Below the pieces are notes generated by a model. That model was not told the DNA's origin. It ran no database searches and worked only from the letters and a program-made list of their open reading frames with translations. The position numbers were made by a program, and so were the translations under genes. DNA of 64,000 nt from Lentisphaerota bacterium (GTDB lineage Bacteria > Verrucomicrobiota > Lentisphaeria > Victivallales > UBA1829): contig SUVR01000010.1 in the NCBI GenBank assembly GCA_015061915.1, positions 1 through 64,000 on the forward strand. Direction: 5' to 3'. Below, piece after piece: positions 9,754 to 19,657 of this stretch. Each line of letters starts with the position of its first letter. Positions within the stretch are counted from its first letter, which is position 1.

Positions 9754-12051
9754 ATGAAACACATTTTAAGTTCAAATGTATGGCGCAGGGGAATGCTTGC
9801 GGCGGCACTTTGTTCTTTTGTGGTCGGCACAGCCTCTCTTGAAGCTGCTCCGGCACAGGAAGCGAAGAAAGCACCCGAAAGTTCCAAGAGCAATGCAGAC
9901 CACAAAGAAGTGGAAGCGAGCCGTATTCTGCGATCCGGTCAGGATCTGCTGGAAGCCAAGCAGGAAGAACGCGGAGTAAAGACACTGACTCAGCTGACAC
10001 AGCAGTATCCGGATACGAAAGCCGCTCTTCAGGCGGAACTGATCCTTTCCGAATATTTTATCGAAAAGAAGCAGTACGATGATGCGATCAAACACCTGCT
10101 CAAGATCCAGAAGGTGGAAGATGAAATGATCCAGGCGGATGCGCTTTACAAGATCGGGATCTGCTATTACAACCAGAGTCAGTACACACAGGCGTTCAGC
10201 CATCTGCGTCAGGTTGTGAACAAATATCCCGGCAGCGTGTATGCCAATGAAGCTTATTACTATATCGGGCTCTGCCATTTCCGCCTGAACCGCTGGCTGC
10301 CTGCAGTGGAAGCGCTGGAACGGGTCGGTACCAGTATCCCGAAAGAAGAACTTGCGGACGGCAAAGGTAAAGTGGTGCTTGCAGAGTCCGGACAGCGTCT
10401 TTTCATCAAGATCTACGATGAAGACCTGATCGTGATGTCTCTTGATGACAACAAGAAGAAACTGGTCGTTGTTATCAAGAATGAAAACGGCGATGCGGAA
10501 AAAGTAACGATGGAACCCCTCGGGAAAGATGGTGTTACCTTTATCGGATCCGTGCCGATGAAGCCGGGCGTTCCGGCTGCGGATGATGGTACGCTGCAGA
10601 TCAAGGGCGGAGATCTTGTTTCCGTTTCCTATCTGGACACGCACACGACCAGCGGCAAAACGGATCAGACGATGATCGCCCAGGTCAAGCTGGTTTCCAC
10701 TGCTACGGTCGGTTTCACCAACGGGAACTACGAAGATTACAGCAACGGTGTGCTTGCGGATCAGGATCTGTTCATGCGTGTGCGTGACCTTGACCGGGAT
10801 ATTACGCCCCAGAAGGATAAAGTGGAAGTTACGGTCAAGTCCATCTACAAGAAAGAAAAACCGAAAGATGAGTTGAGTACCGGGATCAATTTTGACGAAG
10901 AAGAACCGGAATTTTTGGTTCGTGACACCCGTACCTACACGCTGGTGGAAACGGAAGACCGCAGCGGGATCTTTGTGGGTTTTATCAAGCCCTATTTCTT
11001 TGATCCGGAAACCCAGCTTGCCACCACGGAAAAACGGGATAACGCCGATGCACCGGTGGAAGTTCATCCCGATGACCTGGTGCAGATCGAATATCAGGAT
11101 GAAGTTCATATGCAGGGACCGGATCCGGCACTGCGTTCGTTCAAAGTTCCCGTTCTGATCGGTACCTCCAACAATGTTACGATCCAGACACAGCACATTG
11201 AAGACCTGGAAATCAAAGCGAAAAAGAACCTGATCGAAGGTCAGCTTCTTCTGCAGCTTTCCCGTATCTTCAAAGAAATGGGGCTGACGGATCAGGCGAA
11301 CAAGCGTGCGACGGAAGGTCTGGAAAAGGTGGATGAAGTCCTCAAGATCAATGCGGAAGCCGCACTGGAACGTTCTCTGCTGGAAGATGCGTTCAATACG
11401 AAGTGGGAACTGCTGATCGTTCAGGACAAGATCAAAGAAGCGATTGCGGTTTGTACCACGCTGATCAAGACATTCCCGGAATCCGCGCTGGTTGACCGTG
11501 CGCTGATCAAGATCGCCCAGATCAAGATCGCTGAAGGATCCGACCGCTCCATTGCGGAAGGTCTGAACATCTACCGCGGTATTCTGCAGCTGCCCAAATC
11601 GGAACTGAAGGGTGAAGCACAGTATAATATCGCACTGGTTCTGGAAGACCTGACCATCAAACGTGCCAAAGAAAAACAGGCGACCGACCCGACATACCGT
11701 CCGAACTTCGGTCCTGTGATGCTGGAATACAAGAAATGCTCGGACAATTATCCGGACTCTCTCTTTGCGGGCAAATCTCTGGAAAAGATCGCCAACTTCT
11801 ACATCCAGCAGAAAGACTTTATGCGCGTGATCGAAATGATGGAACAGATCTTCCGGGATTATCCGGATGCCGACTTCCTGGATTCCATGCTCTTCATGTG
11901 GGCAGGTGCCGCATTCTCGCTCGGCAGACTGGATGAAGCCGCAGAAAAATGTAATCAGCTGATCAGTGAGTATCCCAACTCCCCGCATATGTCCAAGAGT
12001 CAGCGTCTGCTCAGCATGATCCGTGAAGCTCAGGCGGCAGCGGAAGAATAA
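9754..12051 (+). CDS. Exported TPR protein with beta modules, BamD/YbgF-like TPR segments
   Basis: 765-aa ORF with signal peptide; TPR motifs (YDDAIKHLLKI, YTQAFSHLRQVVNKYPGS); shares beta modules with the 2.6k-aa protein. Confidence 0.88.
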   Translation: MKHILSSNVWRRGMLAAALCSFVVGTASLEAAPAQEAKKAPESSKSNADHKEVEASRILRSGQDLLEAKQEERGVKTLTQLTQQYPDTKAALQAELILSEYFIEKKQYDDAIKHLLKIQKVEDEMIQADALYKIGICYYNQSQYTQAFSHLRQVVNKYPGSVYANEAYYYIGLCHFRLNRWLPAVEALERVGTSIPKEELADGKGKVVLAESGQRLFIKIYDEDLIVMSLDDNKKKLVVVIKNENGDAEKVTMEPLGKDGVTFIGSVPMKPGVPAADDGTLQIKGGDLVSVSYLDTHTTSGKTDQTMIAQVKLVSTATVGFTNGNYEDYSNGVLADQDLFMRVRDLDRDITPQKDKVEVTVKSIYKKEKPKDELSTGINFDEEEPEFLVRDTRTYTLVETEDRSGIFVGFIKPYFFDPETQLATTEKRDNADAPVEVHPDDLVQIEYQDEVHMQGPDPALRSFKVPVLIGTSNNVTIQTQHIEDLEIKAKKNLIEGQLLLQLSRIFKEMGLTDQANKRATEGLEKVDEVLKINAEAALERSLLEDAFNTKWELLIVQDKIKEAIAVCTTLIKTFPESALVDRALIKIAQIKIAEGSDRSIAEGLNIYRGILQLPKSELKGEAQYNIALVLEDLTIKRAKEKQATDPTYRPNFGPVMLEYKKCSDNYPDSLFAGKSLEKIANFYIQQKDFMRVIEMMEQIFRDYPDADFLDSMLFMWAGAAFSLGRLDEAAEKCNQLISEYPNSPHMSKSQRLLSMIREAQAAAEE

Positions 12052-12085
12052 ACAATATTGAAACAGAAACGAAGGAGAAATAACG

Positions 12086-12733
12086 ATGTTGCAATATATT
12101 TTTGATGGTAAAAGCATGATGTACCCGATCGTGCTGCTGTTTGTGATCGGGCTTGCGGTGATCATTGACCGCGCACTTGCCTTCCGGGCAGCGAGCCGCA
12201 ATAACAAAAAACTGACGGATGATGTGATCGAAGCGCTGTCTCAGAACAATATTGAGGGCGCAGCAGATCTCTGTACCACGATCGGCGGACCCGTTGCCGC
12301 GGTTCTGCTGGTGGGCGTCCAGAAGTTCGGTAAACTGGTGGGTACGGGTCGCTCCGTTGCAGAAATGAGTGCCATTGTCAAGACATCTATGGAAGATTTT
12401 GCACCGCAGATCATCGGTACGCTTGACCGCAATATCGGGATCCTGCCTATGGTCGCCGGCCTTTCCCCGCTGCTGGGTATGACCGGTACGGTTACCGGTA
12501 TGATCTCCTCCTTCGACTCCATGGCGACTCAGACCAACCTGGAAGCAACTGCCGTTTCCGGCGGTATCTCTGAAGCTCTGATCACGACTGCTGCCGGTCT
12601 GCTGGTGGCTATGCCTGCCGTGATCAGCTATAACATCTATTCCAAAATGGTGGAAGGTTATGTGGGCGAGATCGACAAAGCCTGCACCGCTCTGGTGGAC
12701 TTTATTGCTCTTGACTACAAGGAAGAAGCTTAA
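12086..12733 (+). CDS. exbB: MotA/TolQ/ExbB family proton channel protein
   Basis: 215 aa; ExbB/TolQ core GILPMVAGLSPLLGMTGTVTGMISSFDSMA...GISEALITTAAGLLVAMPAVISYN. Confidence 0.93.
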   Translation: MLQYIFDGKSMMYPIVLLFVIGLAVIIDRALAFRAASRNNKKLTDDVIEALSQNNIEGAADLCTTIGGPVAAVLLVGVQKFGKLVGTGRSVAEMSAIVKTSMEDFAPQIIGTLDRNIGILPMVAGLSPLLGMTGTVTGMISSFDSMATQTNLEATAVSGGISEALITTAAGLLVAMPAVISYNIYSKMVEGYVGEIDKACTALVDFIALDYKEEA

Positions 12734-12759
12734 TCTCTTTTGAACGGTGGTTTTGAAAT

Positions 12760-13233
12760 ATGATCAAAACAAAAGCAAGAGCTCCGCTGAATGACCTGGA
12801 TGTCGGTCCCTTTTCCGATGTCTCATTCCTGCTGATCATCTTCTTTATTCTCACGACCCAGATCATTTCCATGTCCGGGATGGTCCTTTCCATCCCTGCC
12901 GGTTCTCCCAACTCCGAGATCCAGGAAACGGAGGATGACAAACAGATCACGGTATCGCTCACCAATGAGTCGATCCTGCTCCGTCTTCCGAACGGCTCGG
13001 AATTTATGATCGAGGCGAAAAATGTTCCGGAATTCAAATCCTATCTGCTGGCAGAAAATCTTGCAGACAGAAAAAAGACCGTGAACGAACGCCTTGTTGT
13101 TCTGCAGAGTGCCCCGGATGTGAAGTATGATCTTTACTACAAGGTCATTACGGTGATCCAGAGTTGCGGCGGTCTGCTGGCTCTGGTGGAAGAAGACGAG
13201 CTGCCCGGCGCATCGGCGCAGAAAGGGGAATAA
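12760..13233 (+). CDS. exbD: ExbD/TolR family protein (first copy)
   Basis: 157 aa; N-terminal LNDLDVGPFSDVSFLLIIFFILTTQ transmembrane signature of ExbD/TolR. Confidence 0.88.
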   Translation: MIKTKARAPLNDLDVGPFSDVSFLLIIFFILTTQIISMSGMVLSIPAGSPNSEIQETEDDKQITVSLTNESILLRLPNGSEFMIEAKNVPEFKSYLLAENLADRKKTVNERLVVLQSAPDVKYDLYYKVITVIQSCGGLLALVEEDELPGASAQKGE

Positions 13234-13239
13234 GTAGTT

Positions 13240-13662
13240 ATGGGCTTGAAAATCAAACGCAGTCAAGGCGTAACGCTGGTGGTTCCGACATCGTCCATGG
13301 GTGACATTGCGTTTCTGCTGATCATCTTTTTTATGCTGACTTCCAAATTTATGCAGGAAGCGCGCGTGAAACATGAACTGGCATCATCCACGGAAATTGA
13401 CAAGGTGCAATCGCAGGAACTTTCGATCATTCTGGACGACAAAGGTGCACTTTGGGCGCAGGGTGAAGAAACGGACATCAATTCCCTGAAAGGGATCGTC
13501 GATAAACTTCAGGAAGGTAAATCCGAGGCGGAACGCAAGGAATTTACAGTTGTCTTCAAGGTGCATCACACATTGGAGTCCAAGGTTTACGAACCGGTGA
13601 TCCGGAAACTGGCGGAACTGGGTGTGAAAGTCACTTTCGTCGGAAAAATGGAAAAAAATTAA
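13240..13662 (+). CDS. exbD: ExbD/TolR family protein (second copy)
   Basis: 140 aa; TSSMGDIAFLLIIFFMLTSKF signature of ExbD/TolR. Confidence 0.88.
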   Translation: MGLKIKRSQGVTLVVPTSSMGDIAFLLIIFFMLTSKFMQEARVKHELASSTEIDKVQSQELSIILDDKGALWAQGEETDINSLKGIVDKLQEGKSEAERKEFTVVFKVHHTLESKVYEPVIRKLAELGVKVTFVGKMEKN

Positions 13663-13691
13663 GAAAAATTTAACTTCAGGAGCTGTATAAC

Positions 13692-14138
13692 ATGAAAGAT
13701 TACTTGAAAGTCGAACCCGAAAGTCTGGTAAAGGAAGTCGCAAAACCAAGACTTGTCATTTGCCTTGTGATCGCCTTTATTTTTACTCTCGTTTTTATCG
13801 GTGCAACCTCCATTTTCTTCATCAAGGATTGCTTTACTTATAACACGATCTACCCGGTGAAGGCGAAACGTGATCTGGAAAAGGCGGAAAAGGAAAAACA
13901 GGAAGCCGAAGCCAAGAAACAGCGTGAGCTGGAAGAACAGCAGGCAGCGAAACAGAAAGCCAAAGAAGCTGAAGAAAAGAAAGCCAGAGAAGAGGAAAAC
14001 AAAAAGCGTTCTGAAGAAGAACTGAAGAAGATCGATGCAAGAAAGAAACCTGCTGCTGAAAAACCGGCACAGGCTCCCGCTGCCGATGATCAGAATATTC
14101 TTCCCTCCAGCGCCGGAATGGACTTTAGTACATTGTAA
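13692..14138 (+). CDS. Single-TM protein with long charged coiled coil (TolA/TonB-like stub)
   Basis: 148 aa; one TM (LVICLVIAFIFTLVFIGATSIFFI) then Lys/Glu/Ala-rich helix; no recognisable C-terminal TonB/TolA domain. Confidence 0.75.
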   Translation: MKDYLKVEPESLVKEVAKPRLVICLVIAFIFTLVFIGATSIFFIKDCFTYNTIYPVKAKRDLEKAEKEKQEAEAKKQRELEEQQAAKQKAKEAEEKKAREEENKKRSEEELKKIDARKKPAAEKPAQAPAADDQNILPSSAGMDFSTL

Positions 14139-14159
14139 CACTCTTTGCTGAAACAGATT

Positions 14160-17100
14160 ATGAAGAATTCAAAAAGCAAAAACAACACTCCTGATCCGGC
14201 AGCGCAGGAAAAAAGAACTGCTCCCGGTATGCTGGATGGCGTGGATCCGGTACAGCTCCTGGTCCACTGGTCCAGGCTGGGTTTGGATTATGTCATCAAG
14301 GTGTGTCAATGGATCGGAATCGCTCTTGCGTGGGCGTTGAAAATGTGCCGTATCCCGTTCCGGTTTATCCCGGTCGGTTTCAGTTATGCGGTCGTTTTCT
14401 GCATTTTCGCATTTGCGCTGCTGCAGATCTACTGGACGGGTGACGGCGCCAAGCTCATGAAAAACGTTGGCGATCTTGTCCCGGCGATTCAAAAGAATAA
14501 CAATGAGATCTCCTTCCGGGAGTCCAATGTTGATTTGTTCCTGCGCACGCTGGATGATGAGAAAAATGCCGTCTTCCTGAATGTCCGGAAAGAATATGCG
14601 GATCTGCTCAAAAAGGCAGAAACGATCAATGCGATCCGGGAGAATACCGAGCTTGAGGAAGAAGCCCGGAAGGAACAGGAAGAGCAACTGGCGGAAGAAT
14701 TGAGCAGTCTCCGGAAACAGCTCCTCCGGAACGCTATGCCCCTGACCGGAATCGCACCGGATGCTTTTGACGGGATCCATTCCGTTGCTGTCAAGCCGGA
14801 GATTCTGGAAGTTACGATCGCTGTGATCAATGTCAATCAGGGCACGCCCCAGCATTTTACATTTCACCTGTACGATCCTGCAACGGACGTGGCGGCGGGG
14901 ATTTATCCGCAGGTCGATGCCGAGACCATCAGTAAACGTCTGACCGAATGGCAGGAGGCGCAGTTGGATCTTGCTGGTGCAAACCCGGCAACGGCGGCTG
15001 AATATGCCCATCTTGAATGGAAACTGGAAAATCTTGTCGCCGCTGAATTGTGTCACCGTATTTACGAAAACCGCTCTTTCTCCAGTGCATTGGATGAGGC
15101 GACAAAGCAGAAGGACGTGGCAGATAAAGCCGCTGATAAGCTCAAAGACGAAGAAAAACGCAATGCGATCAAGAGCAAACGCGTGGAAGATTATTTCTGC
15201 GATCCGGTCAATGCTCAGGAACGTTTGTTGCTGAAAGTGTTTTCCGGTGCCGTCAACAAAGAAGGCGACAGCGCAAACTCTGACAACCAGCACGAAACCG
15301 AAAAAGTTTATATCTATGTCAACCGGATCCCACGCCGGATCACAGTGGGATTCAATGCGATCCGACCGATGGTCCTGTCCAAAGGAGTTCTGGCTCTCGC
15401 CGGATATCCCGAAGATGATTTTGCCTTCTCAAGAGATGATGTCAGTAATCTGCAGGCGTGCTTTGATAATGTCAATTCCCGTATGATCTCCCCGGAAGAA
15501 CAAAGCCGGAAGATCCGTGCGTTCCTCAAGCGCGACATCGTGGCGGAGGAACTGGAAAAGATCAATGCACAGCTCGCTGCCGAGGCGGATCGTGCCAACC
15601 GGATCAATCAGGAACGGATCGAAAATAAGATCCAGCTGACGATCTCACAGCGTCCGGAAGGGATGAAAGCTCTGACCGAGGAAGGCAAGCAGAATATCCG
15701 GGAAGAAGTCATCAGGGAAATGGGACTCAAGCCTGTTATCCCCTCCCTGCGTTTGCGCAAGGATGTGACCGTGGAAGAAAAAGTGCGCTGGATCGAAAAT
15801 GCCCTCGCTGCCGAGGGGATCACTCCCGCCAACTTTTTCTATACGCCGCTGGTCATAGAAGCGATCCGGGAAAACAACGGTACCAGAAGTGCCGATATTT
15901 TCCTCGGCGGCGGTTTCCTGATCACAGTCGTGATCCTGCTTTTCCTTTGCGCTCTTGTTTCGCTGGCAACGGCGATCGGTAAATGGATCATTGTTATCCG
16001 GGAAAAAACCGGAGACAAATTCCCCGCAATGGCATGGCTGCAGGAAGATAACAGATATTACATCCTGCTTCACAAGATCGCCTTTTATGCGATCCCTGCC
16101 GGACTGCTGATCTTTATCGGCTATTGGTGCTGTCTCCTCTGGGCTTTGTGTGATGTGCCGGATCAGGTGTTGGCTGTCATCACGGAAAAAGAACTGTTCC
16201 AGCCCGAAGAAAAAACGCTGATCTGGCTGCACTATTTCTTCTATTGGCTGCCCGGAGTCATCCTCTGGGGTATCGCCATCCTTGTGTATTTTATGGCGGG
16301 TACCCGCGCCGCTCTGATGCAGGAAAAGAAGGACGCCAAAATCTTTACGATCCTCGCCTGCCGGACGGAAAATGGCGGTTTTACCCGTTCGTTCTACTGG
16401 ACAACGTTTGTATTGATCGTTTTGTTGATCATGCCGTATCTGGTGGACTTCCAATACCTGGGGCTGCTGAAAAACCCGTTTGCTCCGAATCAGGAAAACT
16501 ATATCCAGCAGGATGCTTACAATATCCCCGGTGGCGGTGGCGATGCCGCTCCTGCTCAGCCGGTGGTCGTTAAAAAGAAGAAGAAAAAGAAGAAAGTCAA
16601 GAAATATATCGTCAATCCCAGAACATCCATCATCTTCGATATCCCGGATCTGAACGACGAGGAACACTTGGAAGAGTTGGATGCCGCAACAGAAACCCAG
16701 TACACGACCGGAACGATGTTCGGCAAAGGCAAGAAGAAGGGGAAACCCGGCTGGGCTGGCGGTATGGAAGATGCCAAGATACGCTTTATCCGTCTTCAGT
16801 ATTCCGGCAACAGCTGGGATTGGAATATGGGGAAGGGCGCAGACTTCAATATGCTGATCTATCTCCGGGATAAAGTCGGATTCAAAATCGCTAATGATAC
16901 GGAATCCGTCACAGTCAATAAACTCGCTCGCGGCTTCCGTAAAGGCAAAAAACCGCCCTTTGTCTACCTGACCGGACGCGGTGCGATCAACCTCAGCGCC
17001 ACGGAAGTCAAGCAGTTGAATGAATATCTCCTGAAAGATGGCGGTATGATCTTTGCCGACAATGCCGGCGGTGATTTTGATCATCACTTCAGAGCTATGA

Positions 17101-17402
17101 TGAAGCGCGTACTGCCCAATCATAAATTGGTCGAGATCGCCAATGACGACCCGATCTATACCGCTCCTTATTTCTTCCCCAACGGCGCTCCCCGTTTCTT
17201 CCATCACAGCAGAAACAACAGCGGCGCTCTCGGGATCAAGAACAACGGTAGATGGGTGGTCTTCTATCATCAGGGCGATATCGGCGACGCCTGGAAGGGC
17301 GCAGGACTTACCGAACAGCAGCGGACAGACGCTTTCAAGATGGGCGCAAACGTCATTTCCTATGCGTTCGGGGCATATTTGGAAAACCTCAGTCAGGAAT
17401 AA
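14160..17402 (+). CDS. Large multi-TM membrane protein with DUF4159-like C-terminal domain
   Basis: ORF 14145 (TTG) or 14160 (ATG) to 17402; several TM segments; C-terminus AKIRFIRLQYSGNSWDWNMGKGADFNMLIYLRDKVGFKI...LTGRGAINLSATEVKQLNEYLLKDGGMIFADNAGGD matches the DUF4159 pattern as remembered. Confidence 0.85.
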   Translation: MKNSKSKNNTPDPAAQEKRTAPGMLDGVDPVQLLVHWSRLGLDYVIKVCQWIGIALAWALKMCRIPFRFIPVGFSYAVVFCIFAFALLQIYWTGDGAKLMKNVGDLVPAIQKNNNEISFRESNVDLFLRTLDDEKNAVFLNVRKEYADLLKKAETINAIRENTELEEEARKEQEEQLAEELSSLRKQLLRNAMPLTGIAPDAFDGIHSVAVKPEILEVTIAVINVNQGTPQHFTFHLYDPATDVAAGIYPQVDAETISKRLTEWQEAQLDLAGANPATAAEYAHLEWKLENLVAAELCHRIYENRSFSSALDEATKQKDVADKAADKLKDEEKRNAIKSKRVEDYFCDPVNAQERLLLKVFSGAVNKEGDSANSDNQHETEKVYIYVNRIPRRITVGFNAIRPMVLSKGVLALAGYPEDDFAFSRDDVSNLQACFDNVNSRMISPEEQSRKIRAFLKRDIVAEELEKINAQLAAEADRANRINQERIENKIQLTISQRPEGMKALTEEGKQNIREEVIREMGLKPVIPSLRLRKDVTVEEKVRWIENALAAEGITPANFFYTPLVIEAIRENNGTRSADIFLGGGFLITVVILLFLCALVSLATAIGKWIIVIREKTGDKFPAMAWLQEDNRYYILLHKIAFYAIPAGLLIFIGYWCCLLWALCDVPDQVLAVITEKELFQPEEKTLIWLHYFFYWLPGVILWGIAILVYFMAGTRAALMQEKKDAKIFTILACRTENGGFTRSFYWTTFVLIVLLIMPYLVDFQYLGLLKNPFAPNQENYIQQDAYNIPGGGGDAAPAQPVVVKKKKKKKKVKKYIVNPRTSIIFDIPDLNDEEHLEELDAATETQYTTGTMFGKGKKKGKPGWAGGMEDAKIRFIRLQYSGNSWDWNMGKGADFNMLIYLRDKVGFKIANDTESVTVNKLARGFRKGKKPPFVYLTGRGAINLSATEVKQLNEYLLKDGGMIFADNAGGDFDHHFRAMMKRVLPNHKLVEIANDDPIYTAPYFFPNGAPRFFHHSRNNSGALGIKNNGRWVVFYHQGDIGDAWKGAGLTEQQRTDAFKMGANVISYAFGAYLENLSQE

Positions 17403-17415
17403 GGAGAAAAAAGAA

Positions 17416-17454
17416 CGCTCATCCTGCGCACAGATTTGTGCGTGGATGAGCGTG
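17416..17454 (+). terminator. Stem-loop after the envelope operon (ACGCTCATCC...GGATGAGCGT)
   Basis: 10-bp outer stem plus inner CGCACA/TGTGCG; no immediate T-tract, so terminator function is uncertain. Confidence 0.4.
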
Positions 17455-17512
17455 AAAAATGAGAAAAAATCGAAAAAATACAAAAAAATCTCGTTTTTTT
17501 CTCGTTTTTCGT

Positions 17513-17541
17513 TTGACAAGCAGGGGACTGCGTGATATATT
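17513..17541 (+). promoter_or_regulatory. Sigma-70-type promoter for tRNA-Thr/tuf
   Basis: TTGACA (17513-17518), 17-nt spacer, TATATT (17536-17541). Confidence 0.75.
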
Positions 17542-17611
17542 ATTGGTCTTGACGCACAGGAATTGCACAAGATTTGTGTACGGATGTGTCAGGATTATGA
17601 CTGAATTTTGT

Positions 17612-17687
17612 GCCTATGTAGCTCAGTTGGTAGAGCACATCCTTGGTAAGGATGAGGTCACCAGTTCGACTCTGGTCATAGGCTCCA
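17612..17687 (+). tRNA. tRNA-Thr (GGT)
   Basis: Cloverleaf with 7-bp acceptor GCCTATG/CATAGGC, anticodon loop TTGGTAA, T-loop TTCGACT, encoded CCA. Confidence 0.95.
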
Positions 17688-17772
17688 TTTCGATAACTCA
17701 AAACACTAAACAATAAAAACAAAGGGTCAATAGACCCGGCTGAAACAAAACATCAGCAGAAGGAGCTAAAAC

Positions 17773-18978
17773 ATGGCAAAGGAACAGTTCGAAAGAACAA
17801 AACCGCATGTCAACGTTGGTACCATCGGACACGTTGACCATGGCAAAACTACGCTGACCGCCGCTATCACGCACGTTCAGAGCCTCAAGGGTCTCGCAGA
17901 CTACATCCCCTACGACCAGGTCGCAAAGGCTTCCGAATCTCAGGGCCGTCGTGACTCCACCAAGATCCTCACGATCGCAACTTCTCACGTTGAATACCAG
18001 AGCAACAACCGTCACTACGCTCACGTTGACTGCCCGGGCCACGCTGACTACGTCAAGAACATGATCACCGGTGCTGCTCAGATGGACGGCGCTATCCTCC
18101 TCGTTTCCGCTGTTGACGGCGTTATGCCCCAGACCAAGGAACACGTCCTCCTCGCTAAGCAGGTCGGCGTTCCCCGGATCGTTGTCTTCCTGAACAAGGT
18201 TGACCTGGCTGACCCCGAACTGCTCGAACTCATCGAAATGGAAATCCAGGAACTCCTCGATAAATACGATTTCGATGGCGCCAACACCCCGATCATCCGC
18301 GGTGCTGCTTATCCCGCCCTCCAGGCAACTGACCCGACCGCTCCCGAATGCGACTGCATCCAGAACCTCATGGATGCTATCGACAGCTGGATTCCTGAAC
18401 CGACCCGCGACGTCGATAAGGACTTCCTGATGCCCGTCGAAGACGTGTTCTCCATCGAAGGTCGTGGTACCGTCGTTACCGGTCGTGTGGAACGCGGTGT
18501 TGTCAAAGTTGGCGATGCTGTCGAAATCATCGGCCTCAAGGAAACCAGCAAGACCACCATCACTGGTGTTGAAATGTTCCGTAAAGAACTGCAGCAGGGT
18601 CAGGCCGGCGACAATATCGGCTGTCTCCTCCGCGGTACCAAGAAGGAAGAAGTCGAACGCGGTCAGGTTCTCGCAAAGCCGGGTTCCATCACCCCGCACA
18701 CGAAGTTCTCCGCTACCATCTACGTCCTCTCCAAGGATGAAGGTGGCCGTCACAGCCCGTTCTTCTCCAACTACCGTCCGCAGTTCTACTTCCGTACGAC
18801 CGACGTCACCGGTATCATCACTCTGCCCGAAGGCACTGAGATGGTTATGCCTGGCGACAACGTCACCATCACGGTCGAACTGATCGCCCCGATCGCTATG
18901 GAACAGAAACAGCGCTTCGCCATCCGCGAAGGCGGCCGCACGGTCGCTTCCGGTACGGTTGACGAAATCCTCGCGTAA
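17773..18978 (+). CDS. tuf: Elongation factor Tu
   Basis: 401 aa; [33 protein letters not shown]... Confidence 0.99.
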   Translation: MAKEQFERTKPHVNVGTIGHVDHGKTTLTAAITHVQSLKGLADYIPYDQVAKASESQGRRDSTKILTIATSHVEYQSNNRHYAHVDCPGHADYVKNMITGAAQMDGAILLVSAVDGVMPQTKEHVLLAKQVGVPRIVVFLNKVDLADPELLELIEMEIQELLDKYDFDGANTPIIRGAAYPALQATDPTAPECDCIQNLMDAIDSWIPEPTRDVDKDFLMPVEDVFSIEGRGTVVTGRVERGVVKVGDAVEIIGLKETSKTTITGVEMFRKELQQGQAGDNIGCLLRGTKKEEVERGQVLAKPGSITPHTKFSATIYVLSKDEGGRHSPFFSNYRPQFYFRTTDVTGIITLPEGTEMVMPGDNVTITVELIAPIAMEQKQRFAIREGGRTVASGTVDEILA

Positions 18979-18987
18979 GTCTTTTCT

Positions 18988-19022
18988 CGGGGGAGGGCGT
19001 TTATCCGCTCTTCCCCCGTTTT
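18988..19022 (+). terminator. GC-rich stem-loop after tuf
   Basis: CGGGGGAGGGCG / CGCTCTTCCCCCG followed by TTTTG. Confidence 0.6.
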
Positions 19023-19063
19023 GACTTCAGCAAGGTAGCGCGTAAAGAGATCGGAAGAAGATC

Positions 19064-19213
19064 ATGCGCGAAATCATTACTTTGGAATGCACCGAGTGCA
19101 AGCGTAGAAACTACACGACCACGAAGGAAAAGAAAAATACTCCGGGTCGCTTCGAGATCAAGAAGTTCTGCAAGTTTGAACGCAAGCACACGATCCACAA
19201 AGAAACAAAGTAA
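19064..19213 (+). CDS. rpmG: 50S ribosomal protein L33 (bL33)
   Basis: 49 aa, below the ORF-track cutoff: [49 protein letters not shown]. Confidence 0.95.
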   Translation: MREIITLECTECKRRNYTTTKEKKNTPGRFEIKKFCKFERKHTIHKETK

Positions 19214-19263
19214 AATTTGTTTCGACGGAAAACCCTGCGGTTCCGTAATTACGCAGGGGTTGC

Positions 19264-19339
19264 AGGAGTGTAGCTCAGTTGGTAGAGCAGCGGTCTCCAA
19301 AACCGCAGGTCGTGAGTTCGAACCTCTCCGCTCCTGCCA
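19264..19339 (+). tRNA. tRNA-Trp (CCA)
   Basis: Acceptor AGGAGTG/CGCTCCT, anticodon loop CTCCAAA, encoded CCA; located rpmG-trnW-secE. Confidence 0.95.
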
Positions 19340-19416
19340 ATTTTTTTGGCCGCAATTCGCGGGTAATTGGGTAAGAAAAACGGGAATAACCGATAACAGA
19401 AAGCCGACAGATTCAG

Positions 19417-19608
19417 ATGAGTATTTTTGCTAAGATCCGTTCGTTTCTCTTGAACACGGTCGAGGAGATGAAGAAATGCACTTGGCCGAACCGGGATCAG
19501 CTGGTCGAATCAACGCTGCTTGTGATGATCACTTTGGTCATCCTGGCGGGGTACGTCGCACTTGTAGACCTCGGTTTTACAAGTTTTATTGACTGGATTA
19601 TTAAGTAA
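19417..19608 (+). CDS. secE: Preprotein translocase subunit SecE
   Basis: 63 aa; VEEMKKCTWPNRDQLVESTLLVMITLVILAGYV and gene context. Confidence 0.95.
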   Translation: MSIFAKIRSFLLNTVEEMKKCTWPNRDQLVESTLLVMITLVILAGYVALVDLGFTSFIDWIIK

Positions 19609-19657
19609 GGTGTGATGCTCCGGCGTCCGCCCATAATTTTCGGGAGTTGCTCAGAAT

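Noticed and set aside
16570-16605. Poly-Lys AAGAAGAAGAAA tract as possible programmed frameshift
   Set aside because: The ORF is continuous and the tract simply encodes a KKKKKKKK linker before the DUF4159-like domain
17430-17588. Imperfect ~20-nt repeat CACAGATTTGTGCGTGGATG / CACAAGATTTGTGTACGGATG flanking the tuf promoter
   Set aside because: Only two short imperfect copies in an AT-rich gap; may be chance and no function can be supported
17540-17722. ORFs across tRNA-Thr (for example SRTGDLILTKDVLYQLSYIG)
   Set aside because: tRNA gene translation artefact
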